From positions 12,446,440 through 12,510,439 of the forward strand of contig NC_135571.1 in NCBI RefSeq assembly GCF_964340395.1: a stretch of DNA of 64,000 nt, written 5' to 3'. Positions within the stretch are counted from its first letter, which is position 1. Each line of letters begins with the position of its first letter. Origin of the DNA: Glandiceps talaboti (taxonomy: Eukaryota; Hemichordata; Enteropneusta; Spengelidae). Position numbers and translations under genes: made by a program. Below the pieces are notes generated by a model. It worked only from the letters and a program-made list of their open reading frames with translations. It ran no database searches and was not told the origin of the DNA. Of the stretch, positions 45,698 through 59,400 are shown one piece after another.

Positions 45698-48600
45698 CAC
45701 AGGCAGTGGAAATTTGACACAGTGAAGAATACGATATCTAGTTGGAAAAAAATCTTTATTGTTAACATGAAATAATCAAGTTGAAGCACACAGCAGAGAA
45801 ACAACCACATTCCAATAGTATTGTACAGATAGTTATTACACTTAGATCATGCAGTTTGCAAAGAATTCAGTTGGAATATCTGAAGAAAGATTCACAGAAG
45901 TCAAATATATTTTCACAACTATATCATGGTACCAGTCATATCAGACACAACTAATAGCAGCTTACAAATAATGGACCCTTTAGTTTTCTATTGTTTTTTC
46001 AGTAGCTGCCAATATGTTCCCCTAGTTGTGTAAAGTTTTGGTAGATTACTCAAATGAGTACCCTTATCTTCTTCTCTTTAGATAATTTACCAAATATGGT
46101 ATCTTGTTATTCACTCAGAAGGGTACCTTTAACTAACCTGTGATTTTTTCAATAGTTTACAAATGAGTACCCCTATCTTCTTCTTGTTTGATACTTTACC
46201 AAATATGGCATGCTGTTATTATTGACCCAGCAGGGTACATTTGGCGAACTTCTGATTTTTCAATAGTTTACAATTGAGGCTCCCTTTGTTATTCTAAAAA
46301 ATTTCTTTAGTTTGCCAATGAGGGCTCCCTCCATATATACTGGATTGTCAGTAGTCAAGAAGGAATGGAACACTATATTTAGAAGTTATTTGTACATCTA
46401 TGACCAACACAACTGGTACATTCAAACATCTCAAATACATACAATGTAAAATCCACACTGTACTACCAATAGTAACTTGTGACACAGAGGAAGAATGTAT
46501 ACCCAAAATGTTAAAAGTAAGGCTTCTATTCATTGGCTCAAGCTTAACACTGCTACAAAAATGAACCAATGACAGTCCTGTTGTTTTACAAATCAATCAA
46601 TAGCAAATAATGAAGATGTAAGGTTTAATTTGATAGGTCAAAATAATATTCAACCTTTATTGGGTATTTTAAAATCAACATTTCTTTATTTCTGTGGTGG
46701 ATAACTTTGATATTTTTATTATTTGACAATATTGTTACATCCTTCACAGCAGTGTTTGAAATGTAAACAAGTTTATTCACAGAAATTACACCAATTAAAC
46801 CAAGCACTTGAGTAACTCTGTGGTATATTATTCAAAGTCTGGATAAGTTTTGTTGTTTTTGTTTTCTTTGTCTTGCAAACTGATTGAAAAACTTACATGT
46901 ACATATCCTATGTTCTCCTGCAAATGTTTTACAAGAGGGCTCAGAAACTAGTATTAACCCCACCTTCTCTTAGACACCTCGTCTGTCAGGGAGGCCATGA
47001 CAGGGCGCCCTCACACATCGGTGAGAGGAGACTGGTGAAGGTGGAACAACAGGATGTACATGTTGTACCTTACAGTCTATTTCAAAACCAGGAAGTGAGA
47101 TTCTTGGATCTGGTACTGGCTGTTTTGACATCATATTTGCATAAGATGAAGGTGTTTGGAATGTAGTTTTCATTTCATTAAAAAGGGCATTAAAATTTCG
47201 GTTATCAGAAAGATAAAGGAGTTCATGGATTTGGCCACTGGGGGCGCTGTGCACAGGCATTTGGGAGACAGTGAGTGCCAGAATAGTTGAGCATCGAATG
47301 TAAAGACAGCTGACATGAAGTTACCATTCATTTTCATGCTGTTCTCGCTATCTTTTACAGCCTTATTTGGTTAGCTTAGTGACTACAAGTAACTAAGACG
47401 TAATGTGAAATGATCGGAACTTCAGGAACTGGAATATGGTGTATTACAAGAGGGTTTGTTGGTACCCCTGTTATGTCTAGGAGAACACATATTGTATGTG
47501 CCCTATTATGTCTGGGAGAACACATATTGTATGTGCCCTATTATGTCTGGGAGAACACACACTGTATGTGCAACACAGATGTGGAAGGACTTCTGGCATA
47601 ACCCTGACAAAAAATAAAGTGTTTAGTTTTAACAAGATGGATTTTGGGCAATAATAGATTTACATACAAACTATTTGCAATGACAAATATGACATGTACA
47701 CTGACATGGATAACACACATCAATATAAGAGAACTTAGTAAAAGAGAAATGTATTCAGAGATATAATTCTCAAATGAAAGAGAACTCTAAAATATACTCA
47801 ATCCACTGATTTCAAACACTTAATTGGTTTATAATACAAAAACTTAATCTACTAATAATTACACCAAGTTGTAAAAACTGACTACAAAATTCAAATTTAT
47901 GTGGTTTTATTAATCCTTTTTATACATAAAGTGTAACATCAGAACTCTCCATAGGTCTTTAAAGGTTAGATTTTAGCATTTTTTGAAATAAGAGCTGCTA
48001 AGAACACTGTATACTTTTGATATTATACGTATAAGTTATCATAATGGCTTACAACGGGTCTGGGGTGTCAAGACACCTTAAGCTGGTCCCAATAATGCTA
48101 TGGATAGAGCCTTCAATGACAGAGAGGACACCTTAAGCTGGTCATACTGAAGGCACCTTGCTCAAATTTTGTATGGCATTACTACTATTCTCTATTGGCC
48201 CCTTCTCTGCCATAATAGGCTTCTTAATGAACCATAGAGAGTGACTTCTATTTCTCCTTATTCTGCCATAGAGGGTGCCTTCCACTGACTCCTGTATCCC
48301 TTAATGGTGTCTTCCGCTGGTTCCTTTATGGCATAGAGGACATTTTCCTCTGGCTCCTTGATGGCATAGAGGTGGTTGCATGTTTTCCACTTGTTCCTTT
48401 ATGGAGGGCATTTTCCACTGGTTCCTTTATGGCATAGAGGGCATTTTCCACTGGTTCCTTTATGGCATAGAGGATATTTTTCACTGGCTCCTTTATGGCA
48501 GAGAGGATATTTTTCACTGGCTCCTTTATGGCATAGAGGGTGCATGTTTTCCACTGGCTCCTTAGAAGGTGTCTTAATATATCTGACAATACTTATGCCA

Positions 48601-49180
48601 TGGTGATGCCTCGACTACTGATATTTTCTGCCATAGTTCCCTATTCATCTTTCATGTCATGGAGAAAGCTTCACATTGTCAGGGTACAATACATTATTGG
48701 TGGAAGATGTCAAGTGTGTTTTTTGCTAGCTATGATATCACAATGTGACAGTGTCTTCCAAGATCGATTCTTTCAATGAAATTCCTTTTGTATTGATAAT
48801 ATACCTGACGCTAAGGAGTCTGCTGACTTGTCTTACATAACTTAAGGGGTATTTCCAAATGTATACAGAATACATTAAACAGGTCCGGCTATGAAATATG
48901 ATAAAAAACCAAACTGTTGTAACATTTCAAATTAATACAGAGTTCCTATGCACTGAAGTGAACAATCGTTATGCACTGAAAGTCATGGCATTTACAAATG
49001 TTGAACAACACAACTGATATCTTAACAAGAAAAAAAAATTGCACAACAGAACTTTTGAAGTTCACAAGTACTCAACCGAGAAATGGTGATGTCCAGAAAC
49101 TTTGCGTGCAGTTAATGCTGACATCATCAAGTTTTGTACAGGGTTAATGATGGCATCATCAAACTTTGTGCATATGCATG
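45698..49180. other. Repeat-rich non-coding DNA, possible long 3' UTR of the transporter
   Basis: No supported exon. Holds a roughly 118-bp tandem duplication with AGTACCC(C/T)TATCTTCTTCT (46040-46280), a 42-bp triple repeat around GAACACATATTGTATGTGCC (47473-47570) and a 33-bp array at 48270-48560. A minus-strand AATAAA-type signal near 45751-45757 could end a very long transporter 3' UTR. This is speculative. Confidence 0.3.
48270..48560. repeat. 33-bp tandem array
   Basis: About eight units of GGTTCCTTTATGGCATAGAG with variants. The 33-bp period keeps frames open on both strands, which explains the open frames here. Confidence 0.85.
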
Positions 49181-49460
49181 TTGACATCAAACTTTGTGTA
49201 CATAAATGATGACATCACACTTTGTGCACATACATGATGACATCAGATTTTGTGCACATACATGATGACATTGCACTTTGTGCACATACATGATGACATC
49301 ACACTTTGTGCACATACATGATGAGGTTAACAAATTTAGTGCACAGCAACTTATGACATCAACAAAGTTTGTGCACAAATATGACATCGACAAATGTTGC
49401 GCAAGACAACTGATGACAATACAATTTGTGCACATATGTGATAATTTTGTGCTCACAAAT
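49180..49460. repeat. Degenerate repeat of TTTGTGCACATACATGATGA
   Basis: A unit of about 30 bp repeated roughly nine times with decay; it shares words with the 62-bp array that follows. Confidence 0.75.
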
Positions 49461-49540
49461 GATAACAAAGGTGTCGCACAGATAAGATGACATCAAGTGG
49501 TATTGTGCACAAATAGGACATCACCAAAGTACACATACAT

Positions 49541-50012
49541 AATGACATTGCAAACTTTGTGAAAGAGAGCTAATGACATCACCAAAGTATGCACACATAC
49601 ATAATGACATTGCAAACTTTGTGAAAGAGAGCTAATGACATCACCAAAGTTTGCACACATACATAATGACATTGCAAACTTTGTGAAAGAGAGCTAATGA
49701 CATCACCAAAGTTTGCATACATACATAATGACATTGCAAACTTTGTGAAAGAGAGCTAATGACATCACCAAAGTATGCACACATACATAATGACATTGCA
49801 AACTTTGTGAAAGAGAGCTAATGACATCACCAAAGTTTGCACACATACATAATGACATTGCAAACTTTGTGAAAGAGAGCTAATGACATCACCAAAGTTT
49901 GCACACATACATAATGACATTGCAAACTTTGTGAAAGAGAGCTAATGACATCACCAAAGTATGCACACAAACATAATGACATTGCAAACTTTGTGAAAGA
50001 GCGCTAATGATA
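49541..50012. repeat. 62-bp tandem array
   Basis: Between seven and eight units of TGACATTGCAAACTTTGTGA ... GACATCACCAAAGT(T/A)TGCA at 62-bp spacing with few differences. Confidence 0.92.
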
Positions 50013-51160
50013 TCAACATATACCAGCATAATGAACAATAAATTGTACACTTTTGTTGGAATGATCTAGTTAGTTTTCCTTGTTATCTCACTTTTTATTT
50101 AGTTTTGTTTAAAAACACACATACACACTCATCAAAGACTTGCCTACTCCTAGGTAAAAGTTGAATAGAGTCTAAACAGAGCAAACAACATAACACAGAA
50201 TGTACAAAGATGTCACCTTTTTTACCCCACATTCTGAAAATTGTGTGTAGACCTCCCAAATCCATAAAACTTACCATCTATAAAATAAATCTAACAATAT
50301 TATTAGAACTTTTAAATATCTACAAAAATAAAATATTAATATATAATAAATTGATAGACTAAAAAACCTTACTTTGTTTTCTCTCGTCAAAAATTGAAAA
50401 CTTATATCAAATTAAATATCTTTAGGGACAAAAGTCAAAAAATTTCAACTATGCTATAAATTTTGTTCCAAAACTAATTACTTAGATTTTTTGACAAGAC
50501 TTAATATTTTTTTTGGTGTGGAAGAGTTAATAACATTTCATACTGAAAATAAAATTGCTAAATCATTTAAAAAAATCGTTCCATGTGAAGGATGAGTGGT
50601 CTGTATGGTACGCTGTGAAAGGGCGCCCTCACACATCGGTCAACCCCCAGTGAGAGGGACCAATGAGGACGTAACAACACAACACATCCTACAGTCTATG
50701 AGACGAGTATCTTGTTTATAATTTTGAGAATATTTTAGTCAGTAGGAACCAAAATCATTGCAAAATCAGAAGTTTTTTGGCGATGTCCCTTTAAAATAAA
50801 AAATATATGCTCAACTGCTTTGTTTTGTTTTTTTCTGTTGTTTTTTTACTGGCTAGACTGAGATATAAAAATGTCAAAGATAGTTGAAAAGTGAGATTAT
50901 TGCCTATTATATTTTTTATTTGGGTTTAGGAAGGTTACAGGGGCATAAGCCAAGTTTATAAGTTTTTTTGGGTATCCTTTGCAGCATATTAAAACTTAAT
51001 TTGAAATATTTGACTTATGGAAGAATACGTTACTCACAGGTAAAAGTGAAAACCTTGTATCCCGGCATAACATAGAAATGACATAATAACATTTTAGTTT
51101 ATATATACTTAGAAAGTTATCGATAATAAAACCTGATTACACCGAATTTTGTTAACAACG
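50013..51160. other. Non-coding, no gene seen
   Basis: AT-rich. Contains a second copy of the GGGCGCCCTCACACATCGGT repeat at about 50620-50700, related to 46994-47075. Confidence 0.45.
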
Positions 51161-51167
51161 CCAGATA

Positions 51168-51510
51168 AACAGCGCCCTCTATCATAGAGTAAACAAGACT
51201 TAGTTTGCAGTCGAACACTCTCAGCTTATCAACAGCGCCCTCTATGATGACATGAACAAAACTTAGTTTGCAGTCGAACGCTCAGCTTATCAACAGCGCC
51301 CTCTATCACAGATTGAACAAACTGAGATTACAGTTGAAAGTTCTCAGCTTATCAACAGCGCCCTCTATCATGACATGAACAATACTTAGTTTGCAGTTGA
51401 ACGCTCTCAGCTTATCAACAGCGCCCTCTATCATGAAGTGAACAAAACTTAGTTTGCAGTTGAATGCTCTCAGCTTATCAACAGCGCCCTCTATCATGAA
51501 GTGAACAAAA
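51168..51510. repeat. About 62-bp tandem array with CAACAGCGCCCTCTATCAT
   Basis: Six units (starts near 51169, 51231, 51293, 51354, 51417, 51479), each with AACA(A/T)(A/G)ACTTAGTTTGCAGT and CTCAGCTTATCAACAGCG. Confidence 0.9.
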
Positions 51511-51691
51511 CTGAGTTTGTACTCAAAAGCTCTGTTAAAATTTGAATGAGATGATATTTACTGCCATCTAAGGCAATGCATTGACAGTTACATTACAATA
51601 CATTGGTTAAAACTTACAATCAAGGTCTTATGTAAGTCTATTTTCTGGAATGAAAAAGCTTATAAACTCAGCTTGTACCACGTAAAATAAC

Positions 51692-51740
51692 CTTTGACCT
51701 AGATAACCTTTGACCTAGATAACCTTTGACCTAGATTTAG
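51692..51740. repeat. 16-bp triple repeat
   Basis: CCTTTGACCTAGATAA is repeated three times. Confidence 0.85.
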
Positions 51741-51939
51741 ATATAAGATCTAGATTTCAAACATAGTTTTTTTTTTTGCAATTAATCCTCTCACATACTG
51801 TGACATCAAGTTATAGTTACCAATCAGAATAGTTTTTTTTCAAATAACCTGTGGTTACTTTTCCATATATGAATTTAGATACACTTTATTCATCACATTT
51901 TTCCACACAAAACTGGTGATAATATCTTATAACAGTCAA

Positions 51940-52975
51940 ATGAATACGATGATTCCTGATTGGTTTACAATTGGTCACATGACACCACATGACATAGCAG
52001 TTCCTGATTAGTTTATTGGTTTACAGTTTTCACATGGCATAATTTGACATTATTCCTGATTAGTTAACAATAGGACACATAACTTCTGATTGGTTTACAG
52101 TTGGTCACATGACATAACATGACATGACAATTTCTGATTAGTTAAGAATTGGTCACCTGACATATACCTTCTGATTGGTTTACAGTTGATCACATGACAT
52201 AACTTTTGATAGCTTACAATTGCTTACGTGACACAATTCCTGACTAGCTAACATTTAATCAAACAATGTGACAATTCCTGATTGGTTTGCAGTTGCTCAC
52301 ATGACATAACAAACAAGTTGGTCACATGACTTAACAATTAATTACATGTACAGAAAACGGACACCAGTCAGTAACTTGACATCCAGATCTAAATATTACT
52401 GTCAATACAAAGTTATTTCCATGGACTCTCTACACAAATGTAATACATTTTTATCAATCTCAGAGACAAAGTAACTAACATCCAAGAATGCCTCATCATT
52501 TAGTTCTGATGATGCAAACACAAAGTTGTACAATACCAATATACAAGAAGATTGAATATCGCTACATTGAAATGTATGATTGAAATTGGTCTATAAAACA
52601 GTACAAAAATTCACAGAAACATTTTAAAAGCAGTCAATAGTCAAATACAATAATTTGCGATTATTCAATGTTATATTTTTGCATAGCTACTAGTATTATC
52701 TAGAAATGTTAATAAATTCTTTTCTAATGATCCATCTGATAATAAACAGTGATTTTTTTTTGCATTGAATAGACATATTCCACTTCCAGCCATGTTGTTT
52801 ATCTCTTCCTGATTGGCAGAAAGTTGGTCACATGATCATCATGTGACTACTTTATCCTTTCTGATTGGCTGACAATTGGTCACATGAATCTGGCCAAGTG
52901 ACTTCCCTTTTCTTCCTGATTGGCTGAAAATTGGTCACATGAGTCTAGTCATGTGACTCCTGTGAATTGCATAAA
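51940..52975. repeat. Diverged repeats of GTCACATGAC and CCTGATTGGTTTACA words
   Basis: At least a dozen (C/T)CTGATTGG(T/C)T...A(A/G)TTGGTCACATGAC pairs occur at irregular spacing, in two groups (51940-52330, 52800-52975). They contain CCAAT-type and E-box-like (CACATG) words. Confidence 0.55.
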
Positions 52976-53469
52976 CTCCTTATATGGATACATGGTTGTA
53001 AAAAATTGTGAGTACTATTAAAGTCGACCACACATTCTAATGGATTACTGGTAAATATTTTGATTTTTTTTCCCACTCTCAATATTTAAATTCTATGCAT
53101 ACAACATCAAGTCACTGTACATAATTAGTATAATTCATGATTCCCTTCTCTACAAAATTGACTGTAACGACAGTCAGAACTTGCCAATGTACATCTATGT
53201 ACACTTTTAATCTTTGACCAAGGTCTTTGCATTCCCACCATTACCATTACCCCATACATTTGACTTATTGCTAGATTAGAAATTTCGTTCCCTACACCTC
53301 TAACTGCAAGGTATAAAACCTTTGCTTCAGACTCCCAATCACTAACACAATGGTTGGCAGTGTGTCTCACTTTGTATTACTTCCCGTTCCAAAATACATC
53401 TCACTTTATCGTTATCTGTCGGGATATATATAATCACATGCATGTTACTTACAAACTGACTTTTTTAAT

Positions 53470-56400
53470 CTATATTGCAGACTCTTGGTCTTTTGCCTTC
53501 ACATCATTAAGCTTGTCCTCCGAGTTAGTTTTTGTGGTGTTAGGATTTAACTTCTGCAACTCTTCGGCATCACCCATCTCATTCATCATCTCATCATGGT
53601 AAAGCTGTTCATTTTCAGCGGCATCAATGGCGTCCATATGTTTCAGTTCTTCAACGGATAAATGAGCCACGATTCCTGCACCGTATGAATCTCCAAGGAC
53701 ATTTATAGACGTTCGGAAGCGATCACTGCAAGGACAAAAATTATCAAATGACATTGTTATTTTTGGTTCAGTAGAGTTAAACTGAACAACACTCTTCTTG
53801 CTTACAGCATGGTAAATTTAATCCAACCCACTGACAGCAAATGGCTGAGATTGATGACGCTTGAATCAATTGACAATCTGTAGATTCAAAGCTGTCAACT
53901 CTAAACAACTCATCAGCAGAGTTTATATGGAGAGCCACATCACATGACAATAGGCCATTTCAGACTGCAAACAGGAAATTGAGAAAACAGCGCCCTCACT
54001 CAAATTGGGGGTATCTCAATCACTTCATAGTACCATTTCTTAAGAGTTTTGTCCCTTGGTATTCTGCAGAAGTGTAAATCAGGGATGTTTTTTGTATTGT
54101 TCAGACATCAAGGAAAGCAGCAGTGGTCTATGATAAAGTCACCTATAGCATGTATACCCCCCAGGTATACACACAGACAGGAAGTAGAGCGCCACCAAGT
54201 GGCAAATTTTGCAAAGGCCTATTGAAAGTATCATCCGTGTTACATGTTATAATGTAAGAATAAAATTATGTTATTATAAATGTAATACTTACAGGAGCCA
54301 GTCAACAGTCCACAATAAAGTGACATCTCCGGTTGGAAGTCCTGCTGCTGTTAACACCATCAACATAGTTACTAATCCTGCACTTGGTATGCTAGCAGCT
54401 CCAATACTAGCAAGAGTAGCAGTCAAACTACAATGAAATAAAATATAATGTAAAAACAGTGTGAACGAGAAGTGCAGTAACTGTCAAACTACAATGAAAT
54501 AAAATATAATGTAATAACAGTGTGAACTAGAAGTGCAGCCAGTAGCTTTCAACATACCATATTTATACCATGCACGAGCCAAGTTGAACAAAAAATATGG
54601 AATATATACTCTGTCTACATCACAACAACGTGTGTCTACATCACTGTTCTGCTGTTTTCAAAATATGAGTCAAAACGTTCAAAATTGCCATTACTTAATA
54701 TTACTGGCGCTGGTATAATTATGTTATTCTCCAATATTTTTCTTCATTCAGTCGGAAAATACAAAGCCAAAGCAGTGATTCATATCAGCTTAGAAGTATG
54801 TTAGAGTATCTTGTGTTACTTCAGGGTGGTGAAAGATGTTTATGTACACGGCTCTTGAAGGACTGAGCACCATTGTAGCTCCAACTACACTGCACTGCAC
54901 TGTCTGGGAGTCTGTTCCAGACATGGACCACGGTGTGGATGAAAGTTCTGCCAGTGGAGTCATTTCTTGAGACTGGTTCGATGTGTCCATGATTTATTTC
55001 ATTACTTACCATATTTGGGCGCAGTGTGACTGGGTAGGATATATCAAATCATTGCATGTTTTAGATGCGTGTGTGCTCTCCTTTGAATTACAAGGACGAG
55101 AATGAGATACTAGGTACATGACAACACTAACCTGACAGTAACTATAGCTCCTGCACTGAGATTAATTCCATTCATTTGGGCAATAAAGATGGCAGCTACA
55201 GCTTCATACAATGCGGTACCATCCATATTAACAGTTGCACCAATGGGTAATACAAATCTTGTCACTCTCTTGTCTACTTTGTTGTTTTCTTCCAGACAAC
55301 GGAATGTTACTGGCAAAGTACCAGCACTGGTAAAGTGAAAATACAATATTATATTTCGAATTAAAACATTTACTGCCCACTTCTGTGTTTTCTCTCAGAT
55401 AGCGGAATGTTACTGGCAAAGTTCCAGCATTGGTAAAGTGAAAATACAGTATTATATTTAGAATTAAAACATTTACTGCCCACTTCTGTGTTTTCTCTCA
55501 GATAGCGGAATGTTTCTGACAAAGTTCCAGCACAGGTAAAAATTAAATACAGAACACATTACTACAAATTACAAGTTCTGTAAGAAATGGAAACTTTGTC
55601 TCAGCTTTGTGAGGACTGTGCAAGACAATGTAATTGATATTTTATGATGCGTTGTACTAAATAATATCATCAATAAGTTATACATACATTATGATTAACT
55701 ATCAGGTTTGATTTCTGTAGATATCAAGTGATAGTTCAGATTGTCAATTACGTGATAATTGTTAGGAAAGATTTGTACAAATAAACAACAAACAAACAAA
55801 ACAACAACAACACCAACACCAACACCACCACCAACAACAACAACAACAACAACAACAGAACAAATGCACCAACCTTAGCTTATGCCCCTTTACATGCTAT
55901 TTCAACTTAACCACTCATTCATTATATTATTATGTTATTCATTTGTTTATCAGTGGATGTTTACCTGGAAGCTGTACCAAGGGCAGTGATCCATGCCTGC
56001 AACACACCGAAAAAATACTGGAAGGGACTTTTCCTTGTAATGATGAAGTAGAGAAGGGGAAGGAATATAAATCCATGGATAATGAGTCCAATAACGACTG
56101 TCAACATGTACATTCCCAACTGTGCCATCACTGCAGCGATGTCTCCAATTTCCAGTAACTTTGCAGCAATTAAACACATGATACCAATCGGAGAATACCT
56201 GGAAAGAAGTCGTACAGTTTATGTTATCTTGCACATCATTTTAACTTCTAAGTCACGATGGCTCTGAAGTAAAAATTAGTCATAAACTTTTACTTTCTAA
56301 TATGTACATAAGGCCTAAAAAAAATAATTGTTTGGTTCTGGTTACCTAACCCCACCTAGCTTTTTACTGCCAATCCTCAACTTTTTTTTACGTAATCGAG

Positions 56401-59400
56401 AAAAAAATAAATTGTGAAGTCTCACGAGAAATATTGGATGCGGAAGTCAACTTAAAAAGACAAAATAAAACTGTTCTTCCAATCTGTAATGGCTGTACAT
56501 TTGGTAGAAAGAAATAAACAACACAGAGACACCATTTGGAAAACAAGGGAAAACCTGAACTAGATATTCACAGAGAAAAAAGTATACAATAAAATAAAAT
56601 AAAATAAAATAAAAGATCTACCTACCCCACCTATTCTAAAATTTAGTGTAATCGGAACCACACAATTTTTTTATTAGGTTTAAAGGGCACGTACTGGACG
56701 GTGCCGTAAAAGAGTCCATGGTTTACAACAATGGCCTAATGGAAATTGCTGTCACTGGGAAAACTTAGACTTTTACATTGCTATGGTGATTGTCCCTTGG
56801 GAATTAAAACTACTGGACAACATTCTGCTGTTGCCATAGTTAAATATATCACAGAGAAAACATATAATGCCAGGGGAACTGGAAATTTGTTTGTGAGCAG
56901 TGAACTATTATGTAAAACTGTTCTTATCAAATGATGGAATAAATACAAGTCTCTGTACTTCCAACATGCAGTGCCAAGTGTTATAAATCAATTTTGGTTT
57001 ACTTTCCCTGTTTGTAACAGGATCTGTTCATCCATGGTCTGATGTCAGCAGTTGTATATATACATAATGGCATGTATTGATAACCACCTCAGAATGGTAA
57101 GGGGTCTTTAAAAGTCTCAATGGCTTCCTACCCTATGTTAAATTTGACGGTAAATTGACGGTACAGACACCATAAATTGATGATAAATTGAGAGTAAATT
57201 CACTTACCACATGACGAGGAGAACCATCTTCATTATGATGTCATTAAGGATCCTGAAGAAATCATTCATCACTTGACCTTCTTTGCCCATTTTAGCCACA
57301 AACATACCAAAGACAATACAGAAGATGATAAGACCTGTATGTATACCAAGTAAAGTAAACACAATGTAAGTAGTGGAGAATATATTATGTGATCAATGTC
57401 TGTAGTAGATGGATCGAAATGTTGCATTCATTTCCAATTTGTCATAACCAAAGACAATACAGATACCAAGTAAAGTAATTAAACACAATGTAAGCAGTGT
57501 TTTAACCGCACCTCAGTAGAACAGAAATAGAGACACTTTTGTGTCAACAGACCTGGTATCGGTTCAAAGATACATTGTGTGTTTCTACATACAATGCCAT
57601 GTATGTAGGAGTTTGCACACACACTATGTACTCAGGGGGATGGTTGTCACCGGGTTCACCCATAAAATCCCTCTCTGTCATTGATAATGTTTAGTCTTTG
57701 TTCTATAAAATCACTCATAATTAAAGAGGTCAACATGTCTTTCCATCATTTCCTGATGAAAATGTAATTTCAAACGTACTAAAGACAAAACATGACTAAA
57801 TCTAACAACATAAGCGACGTCCTCTTGTGCAATGCATCTTGGAACCAGAAAATCAACAACTATGAGAGTGCAATAATTATATCCTGTATACCAATTTTTG
57901 TTACTCAGTTTTGTTTTTTGGTGAACTTGTCCGGAAAAGTGTTTATAATTTTGTTAAGAGAGCTTTAGATAAGTAGTAATGTTTATGTACAGTGTGTTTA
58001 TTCATGTTTGTACCATGATTCTCTCCAGTGCAGGCACTGGAAAGATACTCTTTACTGATTTATGTATTTTTTTTTTTTTGTATTAGTTTGGTTTTTTGAG
58101 GATTTTTATATGTATTTTCTTTAAAATTCCGGGTGTATTTCTTTTATATGGGCCTTGAGTCTGATTCAAACTATAAATAAAAAATAAATAAAACAAATAT
58201 ACATCCTGAATACACCCTTTTCTCTTATTTTTTATCAACCACTTTTGAGAGAACTTCATGATGTCCTTATACTATTGAAAATACCAGAAACCAACTATTG
58301 CAATAATTTGCCAAGATTGCAATTTGCAATTCACAAAAAGGATGATTTCCAAAGCACACTACACTAATCACTGATTCTAGCCTAATAGCGTGAGTCAAAA
58401 TCCCATGGTGCATAGCGCCCCCAGTGGCCAAACTCTACAATCTTTTGTCTTTTCAAAAATAGGCATCTCACATATACTTACAAACTGTTTACATTTCATT
58501 TGTTTTTAGTACGAAGCAATATTTTTTAAAGGTACAAACAATTAAGAAGATAAAATAAAATAAAATAAAAATAACATTTCAACCTACCTACCATATTTTT
58601 TGAGTCCATTATATCGGAAACACACGATTATTTTTTTTTGCCTCTAAAAGTCAACTTACCGAGAACGTTCATTCCTTTGGTCCAGATAAGTCCATGTTTG
58701 GCGTAAGTTCCAATTTCAACTTTCTTGGTTACCTCAACAAATGAGATATTTGTGCCATTTACACCTTCAAATGAATAAACGGTTTCCTCAGTGGTAAGGT
58801 TTGCAAGTTCAGTAGCATTTATACTTTGATTAAATGTTTGGTACTCATATATACTTGCATCCGTATATTCTGTCTTCACCTATAACAATATCAAGAAAAA
58901 AGAAAAAAAGAAATATTAATATCATATTTTTTTGCCTGTTTATATGTTTAGTCTAAATCTTTGAAAAAAACATTGACTACTAAACATTGTATCTAGACTA
59001 CCAAATTAGCAGTAGTCCAGGACACATATACTACTAAACACTGTGTCTAGACTACCAAATTAGCAGTAGTCCAGGACACACAGACTACTTAGCATTGTAT
59101 CTAGACTACCAAATTAGCAGTAGTCCAGGACACATAGACTACTAAACATTGTATCTAGACTACCAAATTAGCAGTAGTCCAGGACACATAGACTACTAAA
59201 CATTGTATCTAGACTACCAAATTAGCAGTAGTCCAGGACACATAGACTACTAAACATTGTATCTAGACTACCAAATTAGCAGTAGTCCAGGACACATAGA
59301 CTACTAAACATTGTATCTAGACTACTAAATTAGCAGTAGTCCTGGACACATAGACTACTAAACATTGTATCTAGGCTATCAATTTAGCAGTAGTCCAGGA

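Noticed and set aside
48326-48589. Minus-strand frame of repeated AIKEPVENALY units
   Set aside because: The 33-bp tandem unit keeps several frames open by its length. No start context, splice sites or similarity support a protein.
49541-50012. Regular direct repeats that might suggest a CRISPR array
   Set aside because: Whole units including the would-be spacers are nearly identical, so this is a tandem minisatellite in a eukaryotic genome. The same holds for the 54-bp array at 58975.
51306-51497. Minus-strand frame of MIEGAVDKLRAFN repeats
   Set aside because: Product of the 62-bp tandem array. The frame is held only over part of the array, since 62 is not a multiple of three.
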